This document shows, in pieces, positions 47,571 through 59,483 of a stretch of DNA of 64,000 nt (its first letter is position 1; each line of letters begins with the position of its first letter). A program made the position numbers and the translations under genes. Origin of the DNA: Rhizophagus clarus. Lineage: Eukaryota > Glomeromycota > Glomeromycetes > Glomerales > Glomeraceae. A model generated the notes under the pieces. It worked only from the letters and a program-made list of their open reading frames with translations. It had not been told where the DNA came from and did no database searches. The stretch covers positions 558,001 through 622,000 of the forward strand of contig BLAL01000244.1 of assembly GCA_015698045.1 (NCBI GenBank), written 5' to 3'.

Positions 47571-50500
47571 TCAACGCAAATGGAACTTTCTATTTATAGG
47601 AATAATGGCTAAATATTTTCTAGCATTAGATTGATCTGATTTTTTGTATTTTACAGGTATAAACTGACCTAAAATGTTGTGTATTGGGATTATATTGTCT
47701 CTACTGCTTAAATAGAAACTATCTTCCCATAATTCGACATTGCAAGTTTCAACATCATCATCAATACTGAAATGGAATCGGGATGTTAAATTTGCCAGTT
47801 TGTACCATTTGATGTAAGCCAATTTGTGTGTCAAATTATGGGAGGATAAATGAATGCTATGTTCGAAAAAAAATTAGATTTGACCTGGGTAAGTATCAAC
47901 GCTATTCCCATCACAATTAATAAATTTAGTTAAGACAAATGACTCTTAATATGTCGTGTTGTAGCAGCAGATCCAAAAATTTCTGCACCGATTTGACATC
48001 TTTCATATCGATTCACTTTGTTGATAACGATCGTCAAATTGGGTAAATTTTCTGTGAACAGTTTTCTGAATATAGAATCTATGTATGTATCCTTATAATA
48101 TTCAATAAGTAAATTGTAGATTTGTTCATCAAGACAAATATCTTCAGATCGCGGTGCTAAAAATATACCTGGAAATTCCTCGCAACCAGTAATTGGTGAT
48201 TCCAATATATTTCTGGAATTCATCAAAAATTGATACATTTCATTTGTCAGAAATTCAGAAAGAAAACTGACAGAAGGTCATTTATTGAGTAATTTGATGC
48301 CGATTACTTCTGAACTTGAGCTGATAATATCATTTATTTGTGTTTCAGTCATCAATCAACGCATTAGTTCAGATTCAATTTGGCGGTGGCTATTAGGCAA
48401 TGATCCTAATAAATATTTTATTATTAATCTTTGCTTAATGGAATAATATAATTCGAAAAATTGACACAGCAAATGAATTTAAATTTGAATTACCTAATAC
48501 GCCATTTATTTGTTCAAAGCTAAAGCACCAGAACAAATATAGGAGTCCGTAATCGTAAGAGCACTCACATAGATGTAATGATAGGTGAAGATTTGGCATT
48601 ATTTTTCCTTCGCCATAATGCTCTTCAATCAATTTAATTATCTTTACTAAAAGTTCATGAGCTTCTTTCATATCGTTAATCTCCACAATTCGTCTAACCA
48701 AAATCGTACAAACTCTTACAAAATACGTAAGAATTTTGTGATCTTTATTCGGAAGATGATTCCATAACACAACAGTGGCGTATATTAGGAAAAAGTTGCA
48801 CTATTGGTCAGTGGTAAAGTTAGAAAAACCTTCACTGCAATGGATTTTACCAGGAATTCGTCCCAAATCTGATGGTAGCTTAAATTTGCTCATTTTCTTT
48901 TGAATTGATTGAAGAGCTTTTTCTGTTAATGCATCTTCATCAATCCATATTCGTTTTGTTATCCATTTTGCGATTCCTAGAAAAAGGCAGTGCATCAGAT
49001 CTATAACAACAAACTGAATTGGATCAAAATATGAGAGTCTTAATATTTCAGACCACTTTACGCCATTCACCTTGACAAATCTCTCTCTTTCTGCGTTAGA
49101 TTTGCATCGTCGCCATTCCAAAGCCTTTTGACGATGCTCTATGGATCTTTTATGATAAACCAGTCGCTCATATCTGCCATGCCACCAAAATTGTGATTAT
49201 TGGCCCTTTTTTCACATCGATGATATGATGCGAGGGCAGAGATATGCCCGCATAATTTTCAAGCTCCAGAAATATCGCACGAAGCAATTATTAATGCAGC
49301 TCAAATATCTTTGCCATTTGGACATTCATTAGTACGATTAAGATTCACGTCTTCTCAAAGTGACTCTAATTCCGTTATTATTGGCGAAAGATAATGATTA
49401 ACTTTATGTAATTTAACCTCATCAGGTCTTGGTATTATGCCGAGTAAGCACATTTTTGGGCTTAAATCAAATATCCTGAGGTAGATTGCATATTACTGCG
49501 TATATTACACCTGTACTGTAAACTGTTCCTTCGTAAGGCTAGAACCAATCCAAATTCATCATTAATCTTAGATGAGCATCAGCCTTATCTGGTCGGAAAA
49601 AGTTATTTGACTCTTGTTCAGATGATTCCTTAAGATTTTTCCATATTTGGCTGTCATAAATATCTGATAGAACATTGTCAATTATTGAATGACGTGTCCA
49701 ATGCCACAGTAATTCTTCAAATCCTGGCCGCTTGAACATATTAGAAAGCTGCTTTTGTATACTTGAGACTGGATAAATTAATTCAGGAACAATTGATATA
49801 CTATTATTTAAAGAAATTTTCTTCCCTAAAGGAGTATAACATTGTTTTAATCTCTTTGTAGCCGAATTTGGAAATTCAACATGGTTGCATTTCATAACAG
49901 TATTATTATCTTTTGATATTATCTCCTCTTTTTTGTATAATTTGTGGTATTTTTGGTAGGCTGCAAACTGCGTAAATCAATCAAAAAGTCCTAACTTTTT
50001 TCTTAGCATGTACAATGAATTTGGAAATAATTCATAATTGACATTTTTACATACTTTCAATATTATTTTAATAAATTGTATTAATTTTTCAATTGCGGTA
50101 TTTAGTATGTTATGACTCGACCTGAACTTCATAATCCATATCAAAATCCCTTTAATTAATTCATCTGTTGGTAATTCTGAAATATCTGGTGTATCTGAAA
50201 TATCTGGTATGTCGAACATAGGATGAGAGTAATTCTCAAAATTATCTGAAAAATTGTTATCTTCATCATTAGAAGAATCTTCTTATGTTGAAGTTTCACT
50301 AGTGTAGATATCATCTGTGTCATATTCAGCTGGTACATTATAAGAGGAATCTTCAGCGACTAGCTCAACTTCAGTGATATGACGAAATGTGCCTGGTTTT
50401 GCCTTTTTTTGCATGAAAGAAATATATATTTCTGTTTCTCATACGTATCATTATCAGAATGTGTATCAATAGACATTGTCGTATCTTGTAGTTCTGCTAA

Positions 50501-50716
50501 CGATATTGTCAAATCAATCAGTTTTACTAACTCTTGAGACGTTGGAGCCTTATCACGATTTAATGGTTCCAAAGAAGTTGTTTGCTCATTCGTTTGCTCA
50601 TGTTCCTCCTTCGTACATGGATTAACCATTTTCCCATTACAATGGCTGCAAAAGCACGGAACCTTCTCTCTTGATTTTCTGATTGTAAATTCAGTAGATG
50701 TTTGTTCAGAGGTCAA
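47571..50716 (-). pseudogene. decayed Plavaka transposase, copy 3
   Basis: Homologous end to end to the intact gene at 3500-6562: VPCFCSHCNGK at the N-terminus, the MKCNHVEF part of the zinc region, MMNLDWF (first acid), CDISGA-stop-KLCGH (second acid region), IDLMHCLFLGI, FSFEQINGVLG (third acid) and the terminal PINRKFHLR. The intron after NGVLG is at the same place. Frame is broken by many stops and some frameshifts. Several substitutions relative to copy 2 fit C-to-T or G-to-A changes (DPMH to DLMH, FERMNG to FEQING, DIPA to DISG, Arg to TGA). No active product is possible. Confidence 0.88.
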
Positions 50717-51418
50717 TGAACTAGAATTATTATATTCATCTATGATATTAGTAGCAATGCATTTTCTTTCCCCTTTTTTTATTTTTTGATAAAAGTCAGA
50801 TACGATAAAGTTGTAATATGATTTTTACGTTGAATAAAGTTATAATATACTTTGTTATATTTAATTAATAGTGATTTTTTATTAATATCAAATTTTTAGT
50901 GATGTCGAATTTTTAGTGATATTGTGATTATATTCTGTTTTAAAATGATATTGATGGTATAATTAACAAAATAGACAAATTCAAATACGAAAAATTAGAC
51001 GTAAGAAGTTGAATAGAAAATTAAATGAAAACTGAAATTTAAAAAATAAAATATATACTATACGACGCACTCAATGCGATTCAACTGTTCAATTAATTGA
51101 AAGTCTAGTTTGATGTGAAAGTTTAAGTCTAATCTGATCATTAACAGCTAATGATTGAAAGTCTAATTTGATATATTTAATATATGTTTAATTAATTAAA
51201 AGTCTAATTTGATGCGAAAGTTTAAGTCTAATTTGATCACGCCTATTGAAAGTCTAATTTTATACAAATGTTTGTGATCGTTAATTGTTAAAAATCTAAT
51301 TTGATAGTAAAAAAATAGATATAAATAATGGTCCAATTTTCTCGTTCCATACAAAAAATTGCCTTTTTTTCTTTTTTAAAAAATAATAATAAAAAATAAA
51401 AATAATTTTAAAATAATA
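50717..51418. promoter_or_regulatory. divergent spacer with seven AAGTCTAATTTGAT repeats
   Basis: The 700-bp spacer between the transposase relic and gene B3 contains seven copies, some with one mismatch, of AAGTCTAATTTGAT between about 51100 and 51310, several paired with GAAAGTTTAAGTC. Iterated motifs in the promoter region of CACTA elements are known binding sites for the TNPA-type accessory protein in plants. Here that role is inferred only. The equivalent spacer of copy 2 has a different direct repeat. Confidence 0.5.
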
Positions 51419-51579
51419 ATGGCTCGTAAGAAACCATCAAAACCAAATGCTCCTTCACTAGATATTGCTGGTTTGTCTACACCATCGCCACATACAACAT
51501 CAACTCCTCCACAAAATATTGCTTCAATACCAACACCAACTAATACTACCGTTTCATCTACATCACGAAATATTGCTAT

Positions 51580-51790
51580 ATCATGAGCGTCAACACCAAC
51601 TAATACTATACCACGAAATATTGTCACATCACAAGCGTCAACACCAACTAATACTATACCACGAAATATTGTCACATCACAAGCATCAACACCAACTAAT
51701 ACTATACCATGAAATATTGCCACATCATGAGCATTAACACTAACTAATACCACCACCTCGTTTACACCACAAAATATTGCCACACCATGA
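51580..51790 (+). repeat. 48-bp coding tandem repeats with CGA/TGA/CAA variants
   Basis: About four units of GCGTCAACACCAACTAATAC plus 28 further bases lie inside the first exon of gene B3. At one codon (after ATACCA) units have CGA, CGA, TGA; at another (after TCA) they have TGA, CAA, CAA, TGA. An ancestral CGA at both is the simplest explanation. The minus-strand open frame here is a by-product. Confidence 0.85.
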
Positions 51791-52112
51791 AATATTGCTT
51801 CAACACCAACATCACTAAATACTAATACTACAGCTTCCTTTAGACTTGTTGTTTCACAAGATATTTTAGCCTCATTAAGTCAAAGTCAAACTCAATTTCA
51901 ACGAACTTCTGATATTATTAAAAGATATCCTAATATTAATGTACCGAAAAGTTACCGTTCACATCATGAAGAAGAAGCACCAAGAAATGTTCAACCGAGT
52001 AATGAAGAAGTGGATAAACTGAATTTTTTGTTATATTTTAATATTTATTATATTACATCTGTTCGTTACGATTTGATACATATCCTTATAATTTAAAATA
52101 GGTAATTTAGAG

Positions 52113-54977
52113 CTATGGTGCGTATCACCTAAACTCATCAAAAATTTAGTATAAATTCTAAATATATCTAGTTTTTCAATTTGTATATTATTAAAAAATT
52201 AAACCGATTTTTATGTAGTTTAAGTCTTACTCTTTTAGAAAATCGGCTTACATTTTTGGACTAGCATAATTATTTAAAAAGTTATCGGTATTTAAAATAA
52301 GGTATTTTATTAGTAGCTAGCCAGATTTGGACTAATTTTGCAGGGGTATTTACAGGGATTTAGACCAATAAAAATGCGAAATTTTGATCACGTGATAATT
52401 CGATTATTATTTAAACAATTATATATTTTTGTCTATTATTGATTTGGGCCTTTTTACTTCCACAAAATAAAAATAAAAAAAATGCCACCTCCTTCTAAAC
52501 AAAAAAGAAAATCAAAAGAATAACCACGTACAGCAGACGGCAAGTATAATATTAAAAAAACATGTAAAGATGGCTGGAACTCTTTGATGCTTGAAGTATC
52601 TTACAATGATGATGATTTATCTGATTTTTTCGCTGATGGTTCATGTTATTTTAATGATGATCCTGATTCTTTTAATGATAATGGTGGCAGTTCTTCAAGT
52701 TTTGTTGATGATATACCGGCTGGTGATATTAATTTCAAATTTTTTAATGATGAAGAAGCGTGGGGTGATGATGATGATAGTGGATGGGATGAACCAGAGG
52801 ACATGGAAGCTGAAATCAAACTCCACTAAAGATTAAAAAATCTCGATTTAGTATGGAAAGATGATAATTAACTAGAAAAAATGAAGCGGAGGCCATATAA
52901 GATAGGCAAAATACCAAAATCAACATATTATGACAAATATGGTCCAAATGACACTTTAACTAAAGCTGCAGCCGGCACTGAAAAAATTACAAATTTTTTT
53001 AAGATTAGTAATACTCAAGATACTAACCCGCAATTATCTAAAACTGATACACTAGAAGTTTTTTCAAGTAATTCAGAAAGTGAAGTTGTTAACCCGTATA
53101 CTTACAAAATAACTGAAAAAATAAAAGAACAGTTAGAAAAATAACATAATCAATTAACGGTTGTTGAGTATAATTATAAAAGAGCAATATTTGAATATCT
53201 TACCTTGTTAAATAATAATAATGGACACAGAAAAATTGATATTAGTTTGGAAGTTGCTCGAAAAATTTTTATTGATGGTGGTGTATGAAAAGCATGAAAA
53301 ATCTGAAATCTTACAAAATATTGGTTATTGAATAATAAACTTCTAGAATCTAGAATTGAAAAACATCAAAAAATAATTAGAATAATTGATGATGAAGATG
53401 TTGCAGAAAGATATCATACTTGGATTTGAAAACAAGATTTCAATACCACACCAACTTCATTTAAAAAATTCATTGAAAATGAATTGTTTCCTAATATCAG
53501 AATAACCAAAGAAAAATCCATTGCTTTAATAACTGCAACAAGATGTAAGTAAAGAATTTAAACTAAATCTTCTTCAATAAACCTGAATATTAATGTTTAT
53601 ATTTACTATAAATATTAAATACAGGGCTTAACGTTCTTGGTTATTCATTTCAACAATATCGTCGTGAAATATATTATGATGGGCATGAAAGAAATGATGT
53701 TTTACAATATCAAAAAGAATTCTTAGAAAAAATGTTTGAACATGAAAAATACATGTCCAAATATGAAGGTGAATCTATGGATCGAATACATCCTAACTTA
53801 CCCGAAGGAGAGAAAGAGAGAATCCTTGTAGTTCATGATGAATGCATTTTTTATTCAAATGAAGGAAAACACAGATTGTGGACTAAAGATGGTGAAATGC
53901 TGTTACGAAAAAAAGGAAATGGAAGATTGATCATGGTTAGTGAATTTCTTACTGAGGTTGACGGACGTTTGCGTTTGCAACAAACCAATATAGAAAAACA
54001 TCCTCACGTACCTGAAGCAGCATGATGTTACTTAAAGCCTGGTGTAAATCAAGAGGGATATTGGACAGCAGAACATCTTCTGGAATAAATTGAATATAAA
54101 GCAATTCCTATTTTCAAGACGTTATACCCAGATTGTGTAGCGGTATTTGCTTTTAATAATAGCTCTAATTATGCTGCATTTAGCAAAGATGCATTAGTTG
54201 CAAATCGAATGAATTTAAACCTGGGTGGTAAACAACCAGTCATGCGAAATACTTACTTCAGGCCAAATAACCAGCTATAATCAATGGTATTTCCAACAAC
54301 ATATAATGATGAAAAACTTAAAGGTAAGCCCAAAGGAATTAAACAAGTATTAATGGAACGTGAAAAATAGCCACCTGGAGGATTGATATTAGAATGTAAC
54401 AAATGTAAAGAAAAGTGTCAGGATAGTTCAAGAACTTCCTGCTGTGCATGTCGAGTAATATCCTTGGAACCTGATTTTCTTGCTCAAAAAGGTGCTATTG
54501 AAGAGTTAATTGAAAATGCAGGACATAAGTGCATTTTTTTCTCTAAATTTCATTGCGAATTAAATTTTATTAAAAGGTACTGGAGTGCTGCCAAAAGGTA
54601 TTCTCGTGAAAATTGTAATTATTCATGAGAGGAATCGCAAAGAGTGGTTCCTGAAAGTCTTGATTCAGTAACCTTAATTACTATTAAAAAGTTCTCAAGA
54701 AAGTGTTGGCGCTATATGGATCTTTACAGGAAAGGTATTGATGGAAATTAGTGGAGTATGCAGTAAAAAAGTATAAATCTCATAGGAGAATACTAGAGGG
54801 TGTTTTGGAAGAATTAAATAAATTAAAATAAAATAAATTTTCTCAAAATTTTTTAAGCCGTTAAAGTCATTAAAATTAAATTTTACCCAATCAAATCGAG
54901 TATACGTGATAAGTCATGTGAAAATGTCATTTTGAAATTTCGGACTGTTTGATGAGTTTAGGTGATATGCACCATAG
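52113..54977. mobile_element. 2.9-kb DDE element nested in gene B3
   Basis: Inverted termini CTATGGTGCGTATCACCTAA (52113) and, inward from 54977, CTATGGTGCATATCACCTAA, with similarity extending through AACTCATCAAA. It carries the relic transposase at 52482-54831. The flanks GGTAATTTAGAG (left) and GGAAATTTAAAA (right) match at 9 of 12 positions and both fit the host reading frame, so they may be an old, long target duplication. A shorter duplication was not found. Confidence 0.8.
52482..54831 (+). pseudogene. DDE-superfamily endonuclease-like transposase relic
   Basis: Starts MPPPSKQKRKSKE, with an acidic region (FNDEEAWGDDDDSGWDEP), then helical DNA-binding-like segments to ALITATR, an intron of about 80 bp near 53547-53623, and the catalytic domain from GLNVLGYSFQQYRREIYY. 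The HDECIFYSNEGKHRLW motif gives the first acid. The second reads FAFNNSSNY and the third HCELNFIKRYW, where I would expect FDN and FIE; both are single G-to-A changes that would remove the catalytic Asp and Glu. A Cys cluster (CNKCKEKCQDSSRTSCCACR) lies between. Stops occur at likely Trp (TGG to TGA) and Gln positions, and there is a frameshift near 54748. I recognise this family from basidiomycete and glomeromycete repeats but cannot name it precisely. Certainly inactive. Confidence 0.75.
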
Positions 54978-57012
54978 GAAATTTAAAAAATGAAATCCTT
55001 CAACTACAGAATAAATTGAATCAGGAAAAGGTCAAAGTATCAGAAATGAAACAAAAAATAGATAATTTGCAAGACTGTGTTCATAGGGTCGAGGAGGAGA
55101 ATTCCTTACTACGGCAGTTTAATGAAATTTTTGGTGATGAATTGAACCAATTATGTGAAGAGAATAAAACTCTCCAAGAAGAACTTCAACGGCTCATGCA
55201 ATTTCGCACACCTCGAAAGACCATCAATTCTCCACAGCAATATTTACCAAAACGCCCCAATAAAAGATTAAAATTGAGAGAGAAATTGCCTGATGAAGTT
55301 GCTGCTTCAGCTGCAAGAGTAAGAATTTTACAAGACTATTTGCAGCCAAATTGTATTAATGTATATATACAGCTTTTATTATTTTCTCTTATTGTTTAGG
55401 ACGAAATGAAGAACCTCTTGAAAGGTCAAATACCTGAAAAATATCAGTTAGATTACGGCAAGACTTTTAGTGAATAAACAGCAAAGATATACGAAAAATT
55501 GATACCTAAATTAAAGAGGTTGATGAGTGGACATTATAATCTGTCTGTAACCCAATTGTCAAATTGGTTACGATCAATTCACAAGCATAAAAGAGATAGA
55601 CAATGGAAACGACTATCAGGCCAATTAGACAAAGTCGACCATAGGATGCACGTGAATGCGCGATTGTCTGAAGTGAGCAGTATTTTATTTTAATGCACTT
55701 CTTTTTAGTCATTTGAAATTAATCTTTATATATTCGACAGAAAAAAAATAGACAAGTAAAGGCGGCAATAAAATTATACGAAAGAAATGACGCCAACATA
55801 AAGGAATTTGATAAAGACGAATTATTACCAATGCTTGTACAGAATAATTGTCATTCCATTGAGCAATCAGATTCTGAAGATGATTCAAGACAGAAATTGC
55901 CTGATAATAAGCGGTTCTTGTATGTATACGATTAGTCATGGCATTCAGACGAGGTATTAAAGTGATTACTGCTCCTAACCTATTTTAATATTTATTCGAT
56001 ATTTGTTTATCTTTGTTTTAATAGTTAAAACAGCTATTACGAGACGTATTAGACCCTGAAGCAGAATATATTCAACCCGCAAAAAAATAATGGGAGCGAA
56101 TTTATAATGATGATATTTACTTCATGTCTAGTAAACCTCTCGAGAATGCGCCTGAATGGGTACTTGATAAAACAAAAATGTACGAGACAGATGAAACAAA
56201 CAAAACAATTGGCGTTAGCGAATATGATGACATGGTTGATAATTTGATTTAATCTTACAAGGATCGTGTGCCAATAGAACTGAATTTAACAGAGCTATAT
56301 TCAGATTTCTTGTTAAATTCGGCGGAAATAAATTCAACTAGACCTGAAGATTTGGATAAGATCGGTGAAAGTTTGATAACAGTAAGTTGAATTATTTTAA
56401 TATTTTTACGTCACAAATATCATTAATTAATTTTGTTTATATCATATGTTGTATCATATTAGCAACAAAAAGCTGAAAAAAGCGAAAAGGAAAAGGAAGA
56501 GCTATGGAAGACGAAGAACTCCATGAAATCTTTGATGCAGACGAATATTATTAGTATATTTTATATTTATTTTTTTGGTTATATAATTATTACTGGATAT
56601 TTTATATTTTTTTTGTACGGTTGATCATATGCGAGTTGGTTTATATAATTATCTTATATTACTATATACTATATACGTCAATATATATAAAATAAATGGT
56701 TTTTATTTGCTTATAAAATACAAAATGATGCTTTATTATTTGACCTTGAAAAACCTCTAGTTCGACTTATTTATCAATTATATTCAGATTACATACAGTA
56801 GTCGAATATAGTTTTTTTAGGGTCAAATAAATATGTAATAATGTCCTGATATAAGTAAAATGATGGTTGAATTTTCTTTCCAAATTTGAGACGATTGGCA
56901 CCCTAAATGTGCCAAAAAAATTGGCCTCAATTTGACATAGGTTAGATCGTCATTCGACCTATATTCGACCTGATCAAATTTAGGTCGAATTGTCCTTTTT
57001 TGACTAGTGTAT

Positions 57013-57732
57013 GTTAATACTATCCTTATTATATTTAGTAGTAGATTACTATTATTTTATATATAAAATCTGTAAGTAAGAAATTTGGAATTTATTTACT
57101 AATTAAAAGTAAGAAATTAAAAATTTAGAAAGTGAAAATTATTTTCAATCAGTATTTTTGATTAATAACACTATGCTAAATATAACAAATTATGATTTAA
57201 TAGATTTAATAATCTAAATTTTTTAATTGAAAAGAGTGAATTATTTTTCAATTAATATTTTTTAACCAGAAGATAAACAATAAAAAATAGGAATTATATT
57301 TAATTAGTATTCTTAGTTAATAATATAATATCAAATAATACTAAGTTTAATATATTATGATTTATAATTTAAAAAAGGAAGTAATAAGAAAAAGATACAA
57401 TTTCTTTAATCACTGATCTGGTTAAAATCAGCACTATTTACATATATAAAATCAAGGTTAAATTTACCAATTTAACGCTAATACACAAACTTCCAAAAAT
57501 GATATTTCATGAACGATGCACAAACTTTAAATAATTGGCACATAATATACTAAAAAAATACCTGAAAAAAAAGAATCCATAAAAAAAATTTATACGTTTC
57601 TATGTAAAATAATGACTTTACTATACATGCACGTCAGATTTACACTTCAAAAAATAGTATTTTGTTATTTTACTGTACTTTATTATATTATTTATGTAAA
57701 AACAAATATAAATTGGCTTTTTAACTTGGTTT
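57013..57732. other. AT-rich, no gene recognised
   Basis: Flanking sequence between the CACTA element and the relic gene that follows. Nothing else supported. Confidence 0.5.
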
Positions 57733-59299
57733 TCAAGACTTTCTCGCATTCAAAGTATGTTCTGCTGCTTTAATTGCTTGAAGCGCCATTGCATGTTTCC
57801 AATCTCGTGAAAAAGAAGTAATCCAATTTGTAATGGTAGATTCTTTCAGTATATCCTCCTCTTCTATTTCTCCTTCTTGTACTCATTGCATAAGCTCACT
57901 TCGCATCTCTGCAGCTGACATTTTCTTTCCTGGATTAGCAGTCCCTGCATGAAACATTGTCTCAAGAAGTTGTTTGATATATATAGGAATTCGTTTTACT
58001 GGTTCTCTAATTTTTTGGTGTTGCTACAATGCCCAACTGGAAATAAAAACTTTCCAATTAAAAAATAATAATTGCTGGTAAGTAAACTTATAAATTGTAT
58101 CCAATTTCTATTATGAATTACCATACTCTTCATATTCCTAATTTTCTTCTACTTCATTTGTTATATTCATATATTCCTGTATTATAATAAATTTTGTGAT
58201 TTATTTATCAGTTGAAATTATTATATTTCTAACTTACTAATTTATTTGTCAATTTTTCTAAATTTTCATCAATAGTATCTATATGAATATTATGCAAGAA
58301 TAGGATTTTAGGTTTTTTGATTATCAAATATTTGAATATTGATATATAGAATATTTTGTTACCTTGATGATCAATCTTTAGTACTATCCATGATTTTGAG
58401 GGATTTGAATATGTTGAAATAATAGGATTAGGTTCAGTAATTGTTTGATTTTTGACAATTTTTTGAATTTTATTAGGAGAAAACTTATTCAACTCTCCAA
58501 ATTTTGGCAAGGAACAAGCGTAAATATAGCCAGCTTCTTCACCATCATACATCCAGGTAAATTTGTTCCAATTACAGATTCCTGCAATTATTCCTATTTT
58601 TTGTTTTCTTGTTTTACTAATATAATTTTCTATGAATTATAAAACATATTAGTTCCTATTTCAAATCAAGTATATTATGCAGTATATTGCATAATATATT
58701 TGTCTTTCTCTCAGTTAGGTTGAAGATTTGCTACATGGGTACCAGATAGATTTTGATAGCCATTTCAATATCTTCACTAGAAGCAATCTTGTAACTGAGT
58801 TTAACATACCGGTTGATAGCATATGTGATCTTAATGGAAAATTTTGATTATATTACAATATAAATCATGAAAAAAGGTAAAACATATTACTCACTTGAGC
58901 ATGATGTGAATCTATTGCTATCTTTGCCTCTCCAACTTCCAAAAAAATCCATTTTTTAACGCAAATATCATATCATTCTTTCCAATATGATAATATTATC
59001 ATAAGCTTTGTATTATGACCATTATCAGATATAATAGTTACAGATTTAGGTTTCCTTTCAAGTGTTTCAATTACTCCATGTAAAGAAGATGCTATGAACC
59101 AAGCATCTTGCTTAGTGTCTCTACTCTAGTGATCAAAAGCATTGACATCAAGACCGGTATTTTGATTTTTGGTATATATTTAATAAAGCAGAATATAAAG
59201 TCCATCCCTTTTTGCCAAACCATTCATTCTTTGTTTCTCTTGCTTTTTTTGGATTAATATGCATTTTATAATTCACAATAATTAAGACTTCATCAGAAT

Positions 59300-59483
59300 T
59301 ATAGATGCCACTCAAATCCAAAATAATTTGGGATTATGGCAGCCCAAATGTACAAATCCAAATTAATTTACAAATTACATATATAAATTTTGCAATTTGT
59401 ACATTTGGGATTTGGGAATTATGGCTGTCAAAATGTACAAATTAATTTGGGATTTGCTTAAAATAATTTGGGTGGCATCTATA
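59300..59483. mobile_element. 184-bp MITE in the RNase-H-like relic
   Basis: Ends TATAGATGCCACTCAAAT (59300) and, inward from 59483, TATAGATGCCACCCAAAT. The target duplication is ATCAGAAT/ATCAGAAC (59292-59299, 59484-59491), 7 of 8 identical with one C/T difference. The interior has AAATTTGGGATT words in both orientations. Excision in silico of the element and one duplicate restores QLGSDEVLI. Confidence 0.88.

Larger units (their letters stand above)
51419..56554 (+). pseudogene. gene B3: Plavaka accessory protein relic, split by a nested element
   Basis: Starts MARKKPSKPNAPSLDIAG at 51419. A Thr/Pro/Asn-rich repeat follows (48-bp units encoding STPTNTIPRNI), in which five codons are now TGA. 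After an intron ending at 52100 the exon begins GNLE, is interrupted by the 52113-54977 element, and continues GNLKNEILQLQNKLNQEK as a long coiled coil to about 55190. Next come introns at 55321-55399 and 55673 to about 55740, and conserved blocks: SNWLRSIHKHKRDRQW, MHVNARLSE, KKNRQVK, KDELLPMLVQNNCHS, LKQLLRDVLD and NAPEWVLD. The intron after ARLSE corresponds to that after SRRLE in B2. Several TAA/TAG stops replace probable Gln or Trp. The acidic tail DEELHEIFDADEYY ends at 56554 if the frame is right. Inactive; its pairing with the transposase mirrors copy 2. Confidence 0.75.
47236..57009. mobile_element. complete but decayed CACTA/Plavaka element, 9774 bp, with a nested element
   Basis: Left end CACTAGTCGAAAAAGGA (47236) and, inward from 57009, CACTAGTCAAAAAAGGA are inverted repeats. 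The target duplication is TAT on both sides (47233-47235, 57010-57012). Subterminal regions carry many ATTCGGCC, TTCGACCT and AGGTCGAAT words in both orientations, as is usual for CACTA elements. Contents are a transposase relic (minus), a divergent gene B3 (plus) and a nested 2.9-kb DDE element at 52113-54977. The original element was about 6.9 kb. Confidence 0.92.

Noticed and set aside
51376..51783. Minus-strand 135-codon frame of Val/Asp/Gly repeats
   Set aside because: Antisense reading of the Thr/Pro/Asn repeat in gene B3; the plus strand continues into the conserved gene.
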